Positions 8,508 through 16,747 of a DNA stretch of 48,613 nt are shown piece after piece (the stretch's first letter is position 1; each line of letters starts with the position of its first letter). The stretch comes from Lachnospiraceae bacterium. GTDB taxonomy: Bacteria; Bacillota; Clostridia; Lachnospirales; Lachnospiraceae. Under the pieces are notes generated by a model, which searched no databases, was not told the origin of the DNA, and saw only the letters and a list, made by a program, of their open reading frames with translations. The DNA is taken from contig JAFWWB010000038.1 of NCBI GenBank assembly GCA_017518185.1, positions 1 through 48,613 on the forward strand, given 5' to 3'. Made by a program: the position numbers and the translations under genes.

Positions 8508-10121
8508 TTAATCCGCGTTGATCACCGCGGATCTTACGGTAAGGATGAAGGAGGGTGATACCGAAAGCTCATCGACCCCGTAGTCAAGGAAAGTCTGTGT
8601 AAGGGAAGTGTCTGCGGCCAGCTCGCCGCAGATACCGACCCGCACACCGGCCTTGTGACCGTTTTCGATGGTCATCCTTATAAGTTCCAGCACAGCCGGA
8701 TGATGGCTGTCGTATATGCTCTCCAGCTTCGCGTTCTGCCTGTCAATTGCAAGTGTATACTGGGTCAGGTCGTTTGTCCCTATGCTGAAGAAATCCACTT
8801 CCTTTGCGAGGCTTTCGCTTATGACAGCGGCAGCGGGGGTCTCGATCATTATTCCTGTTTCCATGTCCTCCTTAAAAGGGAGGCCTTCTTTTTTCAGTTC
8901 AGCCTTAACATCCGCCATGATGCCTTTGCATTTTCTTACTTCATCAAGAGATACGATCATGGGGAACATCACCGCGAGATCACCGAAGGAGGAGGCCCTG
9001 TATATGGCCCTGAGCTGTGTGCGGAAGATATCAGGCCTGTCCAGGCAGATGCGTATCCCTCTCCAGCCCATGGCGGGATTGGCTTCATGACCGGGATCAA
9101 GATAGGCTGCCTGCTTATCCGAGCCCAGATCCAGAGTGCGTATCACGACCTGCTTTCCGGCCATATCCTTTGCTACAGTCTTATAGCAGTTGAACAGCAG
9201 CTCTTCCGTGGGCAGGCCGTTACTCTCCAGATACAGGAACTCACTGCGGAAAAGCCCGATGCCCTCGGCATCATTTTCGAGAGCAGCGCGGGTATCCGTT
9301 ACGCTGCCGATATTTGCACAAAGCCGTATCTTCCTGCCGCTCCGGCTGACCGTGGGGCGGCCTTTGAACTGCTGAAGAAGCTGCATGTGCTCCTCATCCC
9401 TGTGGCGGAGGAGCAGCATTTCATTCATAAGTCCCTCATCGGGATCTATTGTCACGGTTCCGTTGCATCCATCCACTACGGCCTGTTTTCCGTTCCAGGA
9501 ACTGTCGATATCTATGCCGGTAACGGCCGGCAGGTTCATGGTACGCGCAAGGATAGCGGTGTGGGAATTGGCGGAACAGTCTCTTGTCACAAAGGCAAGG
9601 AGTTTAGATCTGTCGAACTGTACGGTTTCGGAGGGGCTGAGATCTTCTGCGACCAGTATCACGGGCTCCGGCGGTTCTGTCATAGCTGAAGTACCGCTGA
9701 GTATCCGGATCATCAGTCCGGAGATCTCCTCCACATCGGCGCTCCTTGCCCTGAGATAGTCGTCATCCATAGCGGAAAGCTTTCCGGCAATTTCATCCCC
9801 CGTGGCGGCGACAGCATATTCGGCACAGACTTTTTCACCGGTGATCCTGTTCGTAACGGAAGCATTGTAATCTTCGTCGTCCAGCATCATCCGGTGTACT
9901 TCAAAGATGGCGGCGCTTTCTTTTCCGGCTTTCTTCAGGGCTTTGTCACAGAGTGTCTGAAGCTGCTTATGAGCTTCTGTCTTTGCAGCCTCGTAGCGCT
10001 TAAGCTCGGCTCCGGTATCCTCCACAGCCGCAGGTATTACCGGCTGTCTGCCCCTGTCATAATAGAGGATGGGGCCTGCTGCCACTCCATCTGCTATACC
10101 TTTTCCATTATATTGCTGCAT
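8508..10121 (-). CDS. ptsI: PTS enzyme I (PEP-protein phosphotransferase)
   Basis: A 537-residue EI. It takes phosphate from phosphoenolpyruvate and passes it to HPr, the first step of PTS sugar uptake, in the cytoplasm. Order: N-terminal HPr-binding helical region (~1-140), the swivelling domain with phospho-acceptor His ~187 in SANSHTAILART, then the PEP-binding barrel with GIGLFRSEFLY, an arginine-rich GWRGIR strand and the signature SIGTNDLTQYTLAIDR. The phospho-His motif lacks the usual GG before T/NSH (CSANSH here), a mild departure. I chose ATG at 10121 because GGGAGG lies five bases upstream; a GTG two codons earlier falls inside that site. HPr (ptsH) is not in the window. Orientation is opposite to most neighbours. 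Confidence 0.93.
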   Translation of the reverse strand: MQQYNGKGIADGVAAGPILYYDRGRQPVIPAAVEDTGAELKRYEAAKTEAHKQLQTLCDKALKKAGKESAAIFEVHRMMLDDEDYNASVTNRITGEKVCAEYAVAATGDEIAGKLSAMDDDYLRARSADVEEISGLMIRILSGTSAMTEPPEPVILVAEDLSPSETVQFDRSKLLAFVTRDCSANSHTAILARTMNLPAVTGIDIDSSWNGKQAVVDGCNGTVTIDPDEGLMNEMLLLRHRDEEHMQLLQQFKGRPTVSRSGRKIRLCANIGSVTDTRAALENDAEGIGLFRSEFLYLESNGLPTEELLFNCYKTVAKDMAGKQVVIRTLDLGSDKQAAYLDPGHEANPAMGWRGIRICLDRPDIFRTQLRAIYRASSFGDLAVMFPMIVSLDEVRKCKGIMADVKAELKKEGLPFKEDMETGIMIETPAAAVISESLAKEVDFFSIGTNDLTQYTLAIDRQNAKLESIYDSHHPAVLELIRMTIENGHKAGVRVGICGELAADTSLTQTFLDYGVDELSVSPSFILTVRSAVINAD

Positions 10122-10144
10122 AGACACCTCCCGGTACTCTCATT

Positions 10145-10173
10145 ATCATACCTTATAAGCCGAAAACAGTAAA
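10145..10173 (-). promoter_or_regulatory. Candidate ptsI promoter
   Basis: On the minus strand, TTTACT (10173-10168) and TATGAT (10150-10145) are separated by 17 bases, 24 bases upstream of the ptsI start. This is a sequence match only. Confidence 0.45.
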
Positions 10174-10199
10174 GTGAAACGGATCATACTCCTTTTTTC

Positions 10200-10229
10200 T
10201 TGACAGGCTGCTTCATTTTGTAGGATACT
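10200..10229 (+). promoter_or_regulatory. Candidate promoter of the EAL operon
   Basis: TTGACA (10200-10205) is a perfect -35 box; GATACT (10224-10229) lies 18 bases downstream. It is divergent from the ptsI promoter and leaves a leader of about 75 bases before the ATG at 10309. Confidence 0.5.
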
Positions 10230-10308
10230 GTATAAGTTGGAGGATATATCAGGGGATAATGGGCTGCATAAAACTTGCGGTCGATGCCTCAGAGGGAAAG
10301 GAAGTTCA

Positions 10309-13300
10309 ATGACAGAACGCAAAAGAGTCGCGCTGCTCACAGGGCAGTGTGACGAATTCTACCAGCAGAGATTTATCGACGGATTCTTAAAGCAGGCATT
10401 CGCTACAGGACTGGATGTCTGCATCTTTTCCATGTATCTGAAATACCAGGATACGGAGGCCAGGGAACGGGGGGAAAAGAGGATCTACAGGCTTATGACC
10501 CAGTCTCTTTTTGATGCGGTTGTAGTACTGCCTGATACCATACAGACCCCGGGAGTGGCCGCAGAGATAGAGGAACGTCTGCACAAAGAGTTCGAAGGGC
10601 CTGTACTGTATGTAGATCTGGAAAGCAGGTATTTCCCTTCCATAATGACGGACAGCTATACACCTGTAAAACAGCTTATAGAGCATCTGATCAATGTACA
10701 TGGATATAAGGATATAGCTTACCTTACCGGTAAGAAATGGCATACCCATTCAAAGGACAGGCTGAGAGCATACCGCGACGTGATGGAGGCGGCCGGCCTT
10801 ACAGTCCGGGAGGACAGGGTATTTTACGGGGATTACTGGTACACCAGCGGAAAGAGCTGCGCGGACCAGCTTCTGAATAACCGGGAGGATCTTCCCGAGG
10901 CTGTTGCCTGCGCCAATGATTTCATGGCTATCGGCCTTTGTGAGGAACTGGCAAAAGCGGGACTCAGTATCCCCGGGGATATCGCGGTCATAGGCTTTGA
11001 CAGCTCAGCCGAAGGACAGTGCAGTCCCAGCCCCCTTACCAGCGCCTATATCCCGGCGAGAGCTACGGGTGCCAGGGCGGCCAGAAGTATCATCTCCATG
11101 CTCGAAGGGGGTGTTAAGGATGAGTCCCCGGATGAAGCCGAGCTTTTCACGGGGACCAGCTGCGGATGTCCGGAAAGCCCCTGCCTCGCAGAGGGCATGA
11201 GAAGGGCCGGATGGACTACGGAGCTTTCTTCGGAGGGCTTTTTCTCACTGCATAATCATTTTACCGAAGACATGATAGCCCAGGATTCGCTTGATGCCTT
11301 CTGGGATACGGTATATACACATGTTTACCAGCTGAAGGGCTATGACAGCTTTCATATCTGTCTTCCTCCCGACTGGGCGGAACCGGATCTTCTGAGTGAC
11401 GGGCCGGCAGCCGGTGATCTCTATCCCGGAGAGATGATGTGTTCACTGGCAGCCCACAGCGGGGACTCGGGTAAAGACAGAGTCGGAATGCGGGAGATAT
11501 TTCCTACCTCACAGCTTCTCCCCGAGATACATGAAGAAAAGGACGGCCCCCGGGCCTGGTTCTTTACACCGCTTTATTTCGGTGCAAGGAATTACGGCTA
11601 TGCGGCTATAAGCTACGGGGATAAGACCATAAGCTATGACGAGGTCTACAGGCTCTGGATCCAGGCCTTCTGCTGCGGACTTGAGAGCATAAGGCGAAGC
11701 CTGCTGCTCCAGGCGGTGTTCGGGAAGGGAGTACATGCCATAACGGAGGCAAAGTTCCCTGCGGCTATAACAGGTGAGGCGGCCCGGCGCGGCGGCCTTA
11801 CGGAGGAAGAAAAGGAAAATATCGAATGCGTCAGCCACATTCTGGACAATAATCTCTTTACCTATCATTTCCAGCCCATCGTCAGTGCGGTGGACGGCAG
11901 TATCTATGCTTTCGAGGCGCTGATGCGCGCTTCCACGGAAAAGAAGATATCCCCTCTGGACATAATCAGATATGCGGACATGCTGTACCGGCTCGGAGAC
12001 GTGGAAAGGGCTACCTTCATGAATGTGCTTGACCGCATATCAACTGAGGAGAAAGCTTTCGGGGAAAGGCATGTGTTCATAAACAGCATTCCCGGTACAA
12101 GGCTGCCCGCGGAGGATGAGAGGCATATAGCTGAGCTTCTTAAGAACAGGAATGGTCAGGCGGTGGTAGAACTGACGGAACAGGCGGAGCTGGATGACGA
12201 TGAGCTTTCTGATCTGAAGGAAAGGTTTTCCGCACTTGGAGTGGGGACGGCGGTAGACGATTACGGAACAGGTTATTCCAATATCTCCAATCTGCTGCGG
12301 TATATGCCGGATTACGTTAAGGTGGACCGGTCGCTGCTCACGGGGATACAGGACAGTTCACAGAAGCAGCATTTTGTACGTGAGATAGTGGCCTTTTCCC
12401 ACGATAATGATATAAAGGTGCTGGCAGAGGGAGTGGAGACTCCCGACGAGCTCAGGACGGTCATTTATCTGGGCTGCGACCTGATCCAGGGCTTTTACAC
12501 AGGCAGGCCGTCAGCAGAGATAAGGGAACAGATAGATGCGGATGTCAGGGAGGAGATCTGCCGGTATTATAATGAGCTTCAGCAGGGATTTTTCCGAAGA
12601 AGCTACAAGACCGGCCGGAGCAGCCGTATATCCACCGGTATGCTGGTGAGGGAAGGCTACCAGAACATACAGATAACCGGGGAGGAGGTTACCTACCGTG
12701 ATTTTGTCTTAAGCGGCACGCCGGGCCAGAGGACGGCTCTTTCCATTGAGGTGCAGGAGGGCTATGACGGACAGATCACCCTGGAGAACGTAAGCCTCAC
12801 CGGTTCAAGACAGCGGCCCTGCATAGATATCGCTCCCGGAGCAAAACTGTCCCTGGTGCTTGTGGGCGAGAACCATCTTGGGGGCGGCGGGATACGCGTG
12901 CCCGAGGGGGCGCAGCTTACCGTTTACGGCGACGGCGACATTTCGGTTTATACCGGAGGAGCCCAGTGCGCTGCAATCGGAGCCGGGGAAGGGAAAGCCG
13001 GACGGATGGAGTTTTATCAGGACGGTTCGGTGATACTGGATACCGGAGGCGCTAGAGGTATAGGCATAGGCGGGGAAAAGAGCGCCGATATAGTGATACA
13101 CCGTGGCAGATATGTCATACAGCAGAAGTGTGACTGTGCAGTGGGTATAGGCTGCATTGAGGGTGACATTGATATAACGATACGGGAATGCGAGATGAAT
13201 ATGGGCTTTTCGGGGACCGCAGGCTGCGGCATAGGTTCCCTGGAGGGTTCGGCAGATATAAGTATCAAGAGATCCTATTTCCAGGATTTTGTCTACGCCG

Positions 13301-13659
13301 AAGAATATGTGGGCATCGGCAGCTGCAGGGGCAGCTCATCAAAGGTTGAACTTAAGAACATCGGTACCGATATAGGCATAAGCGGGCTGCGTGCGACGGG
13401 AGCTGGAGCTCTGGCCGGGGTTTCCGATATACTGATGGACAACATTTCCTACCGCTATACCGGAAGCGGCGCAAAGAATTATGCTTTTTCCGGAGCCGGC
13501 GGCGGCCATGTGAAGATAGAAGAGACAAATATGACACTGAGGCTCAGCAATGACGAGGGGAAGATAACTCAGCTTCAGGAAAGCGATGCGGAATGCGGTG
13601 TATGCCGTGTTGATCTTGTGATAAACGGAAAGGTACCGGAGCAGCAGGGGCTGTTCTGA
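10309..13659 (+). CDS. LacI-type sensor / EAL phosphodiesterase / beta-helix fusion
   Basis: A 1116-residue cytoplasmic protein without signal peptide or membrane helix. Residues ~6-285 form a periplasmic-binding-protein-like sensor of the LacI family (KRVALLTGQCDEFYQQRF; IGFDSSAEGQ) without a DNA-binding helix-turn-helix. Residues ~300-500 are a linker, possibly GAF-like. Residues ~512-750 are an EAL domain with its catalytic set visible: EALMR, the N in VFINS, ELTE, DDYGTGYS, VKVDRS, AEGVE and QGF, so c-di-GMP hydrolysis is likely. Residues ~765-1116 are a beta-solenoid with recurring AIGAG/GIGIGG/GIGSL turns, normally seen in exported proteins. I chose ATG 10309 because GGAAAGGAAG precedes it; the upstream in-frame codons match no domain. 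It is first in an operon with 13676 and 14151. Confidence 0.85.
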   Translation: MTERKRVALLTGQCDEFYQQRFIDGFLKQAFATGLDVCIFSMYLKYQDTEARERGEKRIYRLMTQSLFDAVVVLPDTIQTPGVAAEIEERLHKEFEGPVLYVDLESRYFPSIMTDSYTPVKQLIEHLINVHGYKDIAYLTGKKWHTHSKDRLRAYRDVMEAAGLTVREDRVFYGDYWYTSGKSCADQLLNNREDLPEAVACANDFMAIGLCEELAKAGLSIPGDIAVIGFDSSAEGQCSPSPLTSAYIPARATGARAARSIISMLEGGVKDESPDEAELFTGTSCGCPESPCLAEGMRRAGWTTELSSEGFFSLHNHFTEDMIAQDSLDAFWDTVYTHVYQLKGYDSFHICLPPDWAEPDLLSDGPAAGDLYPGEMMCSLAAHSGDSGKDRVGMREIFPTSQLLPEIHEEKDGPRAWFFTPLYFGARNYGYAAISYGDKTISYDEVYRLWIQAFCCGLESIRRSLLLQAVFGKGVHAITEAKFPAAITGEAARRGGLTEEEKENIECVSHILDNNLFTYHFQPIVSAVDGSIYAFEALMRASTEKKISPLDIIRYADMLYRLGDVERATFMNVLDRISTEEKAFGERHVFINSIPGTRLPAEDERHIAELLKNRNGQAVVELTEQAELDDDELSDLKERFSALGVGTAVDDYGTGYSNISNLLRYMPDYVKVDRSLLTGIQDSSQKQHFVREIVAFSHDNDIKVLAEGVETPDELRTVIYLGCDLIQGFYTGRPSAEIREQIDADVREEICRYYNELQQGFFRRSYKTGRSSRISTGMLVREGYQNIQITGEEVTYRDFVLSGTPGQRTALSIEVQEGYDGQITLENVSLTGSRQRPCIDIAPGAKLSLVLVGENHLGGGGIRVPEGAQLTVYGDGDISVYTGGAQCAAIGAGEGKAGRMEFYQDGSVILDTGGARGIGIGGEKSADIVIHRGRYVIQQKCDCAVGIGCIEGDIDITIRECEMNMGFSGTAGCGIGSLEGSADISIKRSYFQDFVYAEEYVGIGSCRGSSSKVELKNIGTDIGISGLRATGAGALAGVSDILMDNISYRYTGSGAKNYAFSGAGGGHVKIEETNMTLRLSNDEGKITQLQESDAECGVCRVDLVINGKVPEQQGLF

Positions 13660-13675
13660 AGAAAGGTGTAAAACG

Positions 13676-14119
13676 ATGCAGGAGGAACAGAATATGGAGG
13701 CTCAGGATAAGAGCCCGGAGAAGAAGGAAGAAAACGGGAAAGTAGGAGCTGAAGAGCTTAAGATACGGAAGCTCCAGCTGATCTTCACCATCCTTAACAC
13801 CGTCTTTTCGGGGCTGATATTTGTTGTGATCGCGGTGACGGCGCTGCTGATCTTCAACAGGGTGGACAAGGTATATAAAAGTGCCATGGTATCCCTGGAG
13901 AATCTTGAAAAGCTTACTACGGAGCTTGACGAGGCAGATGTGCCCGGGACTGTCAGGCATATAGACAAGCTGACGGTGCAGGCAACGGAGGATCTTTCCA
14001 GATCGATGGAGAAGCTGGATTCCGTGGATCTTGAGACCCTGAACGGGGCTATAAAGAATCTCTATGATACTATTGAACCCATGGCGGAGTTCTTCAGAAA
14101 GACAAGGAATATACTGTAG
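13676..14119 (+). CDS. Single-helix membrane protein with coiled coil
   Basis: 147 residues. The N-terminal ~30 are charged and hydrophilic, residues ~34-60 are one strong transmembrane helix (LIFTILNTVFSGLIFVVIAV), and the rest is a heptad-like acidic helix (SLENLEKLTTELDE, repeated ID/VD-L). The topology resembles DUF948-like or chemoreceptor-stalk proteins, but I do not recognise the family. Sixteen bases separate it from the EAL fusion and 31 from the next surface gene, with AAAGGTG upstream, so it belongs to the same operon. It could be a membrane partner or adaptor for the cytoplasmic EAL protein; that role is an inference from position only. Confidence 0.75.
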   Translation: MQEEQNMEAQDKSPEKKEENGKVGAEELKIRKLQLIFTILNTVFSGLIFVVIAVTALLIFNRVDKVYKSAMVSLENLEKLTTELDEADVPGTVRHIDKLTVQATEDLSRSMEKLDSVDLETLNGAIKNLYDTIEPMAEFFRKTRNIL

Positions 14120-14150
14120 CAGATAATTCAAAAGTGAAAGGAGAGAAGTG

Positions 14151-16565
14151 ATGAAAAGCAGAGTTGTGAGCAGGTTCCTGGCATTGGCGGCATCGGTCAT
14201 GCTGCTTGCGGGAGAGGCTGTACCCGTTTTTGCTGAGGGGGACGGCATCGAAACGGTGGCAGAGGCCGGGGAAGAGGCGGTCACCGAAGCAGAAGAGGAA
14301 GAAACAGAGTATGGCGAAGAGCCGGAAGATGGGACTGAGCCGGAAGCAGATGCTTCAGCTGAAACTGATGAGGTTCCTGCTGCTGATGGCGAAAAGCCTG
14401 CAGGCGAGGCTGTAGCGAGCGCAGAGCTGGGCGTTGATGTGACGGGCACCATCTACAACGAGGATGGTAAGGTGATACTTTATGTGGACGGAACAGGCAC
14501 TACCGTCTCGACCAGATTCAGCGAGACAGCCCTTAAGGACTATGCGGTCACCGATATCCGTTTCGGCGGAAAGGTGGCTGTGGTAGAGAGGGTATTCGAT
14601 GAAATGTCTTCACTGAAATATGTGGAGGTTTCGGAGGGGATCACCTCCCTGGATAAGTCTTTCTGGGGATGCGGGAACCTGGAGACGGTTTATTTCGCTC
14701 CGCGTACAAAAAGCATAAAGCTCTGCTGGGCTTTTACGTACTGCCGGAAGCTGAATACCGTAAATATCCCAAAAACACTTATAGTGGACGGAACAGAGAG
14801 TCCTTTCAATGAGGCGCAGCTGGGAAATGTCACTCTGGAAGACGGGATGAACTCGATACAGCCCTATCTGTTCAAGAATACAGGACTGAGCTCGATCAAT
14901 ATACCATCTACGGTCACGGATATCGGAGAATACGCATTTTCCGGCTGCGGTAATCTTTCGGAGATAACCATACCCGAAAATGTGAAGACAATAGGGGACA
15001 GAGCATTCTACGAATGTAAAGGGCTGCAGGAAGTGGTCATACCCGCTTCCGTGGTGGCGATCGATAAGTCGTTTTGGGGCTGTACAAATCTGGAGAAGCT
15101 GTATTTTGCTCCCAGGACAAAGACCATAAAGCTGACCTGGGCTTTCGCGTACTGCCGGAAGCTGAATACCGTGAACATTCCCAAAACCCTTGTGGTAGAC
15201 GGAACCGAAAGTCCTTTTAATGAAGCGCAGCTTGGGAATGTCAGCTTTGAGGAAGGCGTAACCACGATACAGCCTTATCTTTTCATGCATACGGGGCTTA
15301 CGGAGATAACCCTCCCCTCAGCTCTCACGAAAGTCGAGAAATATGCTTTCTACGACTGTAAAAACCTTGTGACCGTGACTTATCCCGGAAAGAAGAGCAA
15401 GCAGACTATAAAGAAGGCAAGCGGTGAGAAGAACGAAGCCCTCTTTGATCTGGAATGGATAATGACCGGCGGAAGTGATGTGGTTCCTACCGGTGAGATC
15501 AGGATGGATGGTGAGAAGGTGACTTCCCTCAAGGCTGCCTTCAAGAACATGAAGGAGAATAAGGATTACACCATAGAACTGGAAAGCGATGTCAAGGGAG
15601 AGGTGAACCTTACCATACCCAAGAGCGCTAAGAGCGTGACCATAAACGGAAACGGATACTGTATCGATATCACCGGCAGCAAGCTTACCGCAAACTGCCC
15701 GCTCATACTCATTGATGTCGACATAGCAGCCCGGAAAAAGGCAGACGGGGATTATACGAAGTTCACCCTGTACGCCAAAAAGGGGCTGGCACTCTTCGGA
15801 GAAGTGCATTTCCGTACGCTTAATACGCTTGTCAAGTCGAATGCGGACGTAGAACTTTTCACCAGCCTGTACGCGGATGGCCTGACCTGCAAGAATCTTG
15901 TGCTGAATGAAGGCGGGATCCTCGAGATATACAGGGATTACAAGTGTAACATTAAGGGAGATCTGGTCGGAAAAGGAGGAAAGATCAATTTCGCGGGTGT
16001 GGTCACTAAGCCTGTCTCTATAGGAGGCCGCCTGGACGGGACTGAGATAGGGCTGTCCGGTGACTACCAGCAGGAGGGCACTCAGATCTTTAAGTGTTCA
16101 GCGAAGAAGATTGATGAGGAAGCGCTGAACCACTTCTTTGATGCTGACGGGATCAGTTATCATAATACTGCGGAGGCGGTGTTCGTGTATACCGGCGCCG
16201 GCAGAGTCTGCGTATTCGGTAAGTCCATAGAGTATAATGGCAAAAGCTATGCACTGTGGAAAGATGTTATCGCGGATGTGAATGCTGACGTGAAGAACGG
16301 GGAAAAGGCTCCTGTGATAGGTATCATCGAAAACGTTGATCTTAACGGAAAGTTCCTGCTTCCGAAGAAGGGATATGAGAAGCTTACGATAGATCTCGGC
16401 GGTTACAGCATAACGACTACCGGCGACCTGAAGCTTACGGGTGATCTGGATATCCTGGACGGTGCCCTGTACAAGCTGGATAAGAAGGGCAACAGGGTTA
16501 AGGGTAAGATAACCAAAGGAAAATATGATTATAACGGACCGGAGTTTTCCGTGTTTGATATCTGA
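14151..16565 (+). CDS. BspA-like LRR_5 surface protein
   Basis: A 804-residue exported protein. Residues 1-30 are a signal peptide whose end (LLAGEAVPVFAEG) nearly matches that of the protein at 5197 (MLAGEVMPVCAEG). An acidic linker follows. Residues ~140-425 are BspA/LRR_5 leucine-rich repeats (IPSTVTDIGEYAFSGCGNL), including a 77-residue block present twice. From ~448 comes the SLKAAF/NLTIPK/GNG C-terminal module shared with the 5197 protein over its full length, ending KGKYDYNG plus eight residues. There is no sortase signal. ATG 14151 is chosen over the GTG one codon earlier because AAAGGAGAG is better spaced to it. It is the last gene of the EAL operon, followed by a terminator. Confidence 0.88.
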   Translation: MKSRVVSRFLALAASVMLLAGEAVPVFAEGDGIETVAEAGEEAVTEAEEEETEYGEEPEDGTEPEADASAETDEVPAADGEKPAGEAVASAELGVDVTGTIYNEDGKVILYVDGTGTTVSTRFSETALKDYAVTDIRFGGKVAVVERVFDEMSSLKYVEVSEGITSLDKSFWGCGNLETVYFAPRTKSIKLCWAFTYCRKLNTVNIPKTLIVDGTESPFNEAQLGNVTLEDGMNSIQPYLFKNTGLSSINIPSTVTDIGEYAFSGCGNLSEITIPENVKTIGDRAFYECKGLQEVVIPASVVAIDKSFWGCTNLEKLYFAPRTKTIKLTWAFAYCRKLNTVNIPKTLVVDGTESPFNEAQLGNVSFEEGVTTIQPYLFMHTGLTEITLPSALTKVEKYAFYDCKNLVTVTYPGKKSKQTIKKASGEKNEALFDLEWIMTGGSDVVPTGEIRMDGEKVTSLKAAFKNMKENKDYTIELESDVKGEVNLTIPKSAKSVTINGNGYCIDITGSKLTANCPLILIDVDIAARKKADGDYTKFTLYAKKGLALFGEVHFRTLNTLVKSNADVELFTSLYADGLTCKNLVLNEGGILEIYRDYKCNIKGDLVGKGGKINFAGVVTKPVSIGGRLDGTEIGLSGDYQQEGTQIFKCSAKKIDEEALNHFFDADGISYHNTAEAVFVYTGAGRVCVFGKSIEYNGKSYALWKDVIADVNADVKNGEKAPVIGIIENVDLNGKFLLPKKGYEKLTIDLGGYSITTTGDLKLTGDLDILDGALYKLDKKGNRVKGKITKGKYDYNGPEFSVFDI
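14658..15299 (+). repeat. 77-residue duplicated LRR block
   Basis: Bases 14658-14888 and 15069-15299 code near-identical 77-residue segments starting SFWGC and ending in TGL, offset by 411 bases (137 codons). The intervening ~60 codons are ordinary LRR_5 units. This indicates an internal segmental duplication. Confidence 0.8.
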
Positions 16566-16591
16566 TGCGGAAAAAGGATAAGGAATGACGA

Positions 16592-16622
16592 ACGGCGGCT
16601 CTTTCGGGCCGCCGTATTTTTT
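16592..16622 (+). terminator. Rho-independent terminator of the EAL operon
   Basis: ACGGCGGC, an 8-base loop (TCTTTCGG), GCCGCCGT, then ATTTTTT. A perfect 8-bp GC-rich stem with a U-tract, 26 bases after the surface-protein stop. Confidence 0.9.
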
Positions 16623-16638
16623 GAGGGTTACCGCTGAG

Positions 16639-16667
16639 TTGACATACAGGTCATACGGGAGTATCAT
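16639..16667 (+). promoter_or_regulatory. Promoter of the helicase gene
   Basis: TTGACA (16639-16644), a 17-base spacer and TATCAT (16662-16667) lie just downstream of the terminator and 80 bases before the start at 16748. Confidence 0.65.
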
Positions 16668-16747
16668 AGCATTATCTGAGAAGGCATACATTTTTTGGAG
16701 CTGCAGCGGCTTTGAACAGGGGCGTGACTGCGGCGGAAAGGTATGTC

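Noticed and set aside
8655-9689. 344-codon plus-strand frame opposite ptsI
   Set aside because: ptsI on the minus strand has full EI signatures; the plus frame has none.
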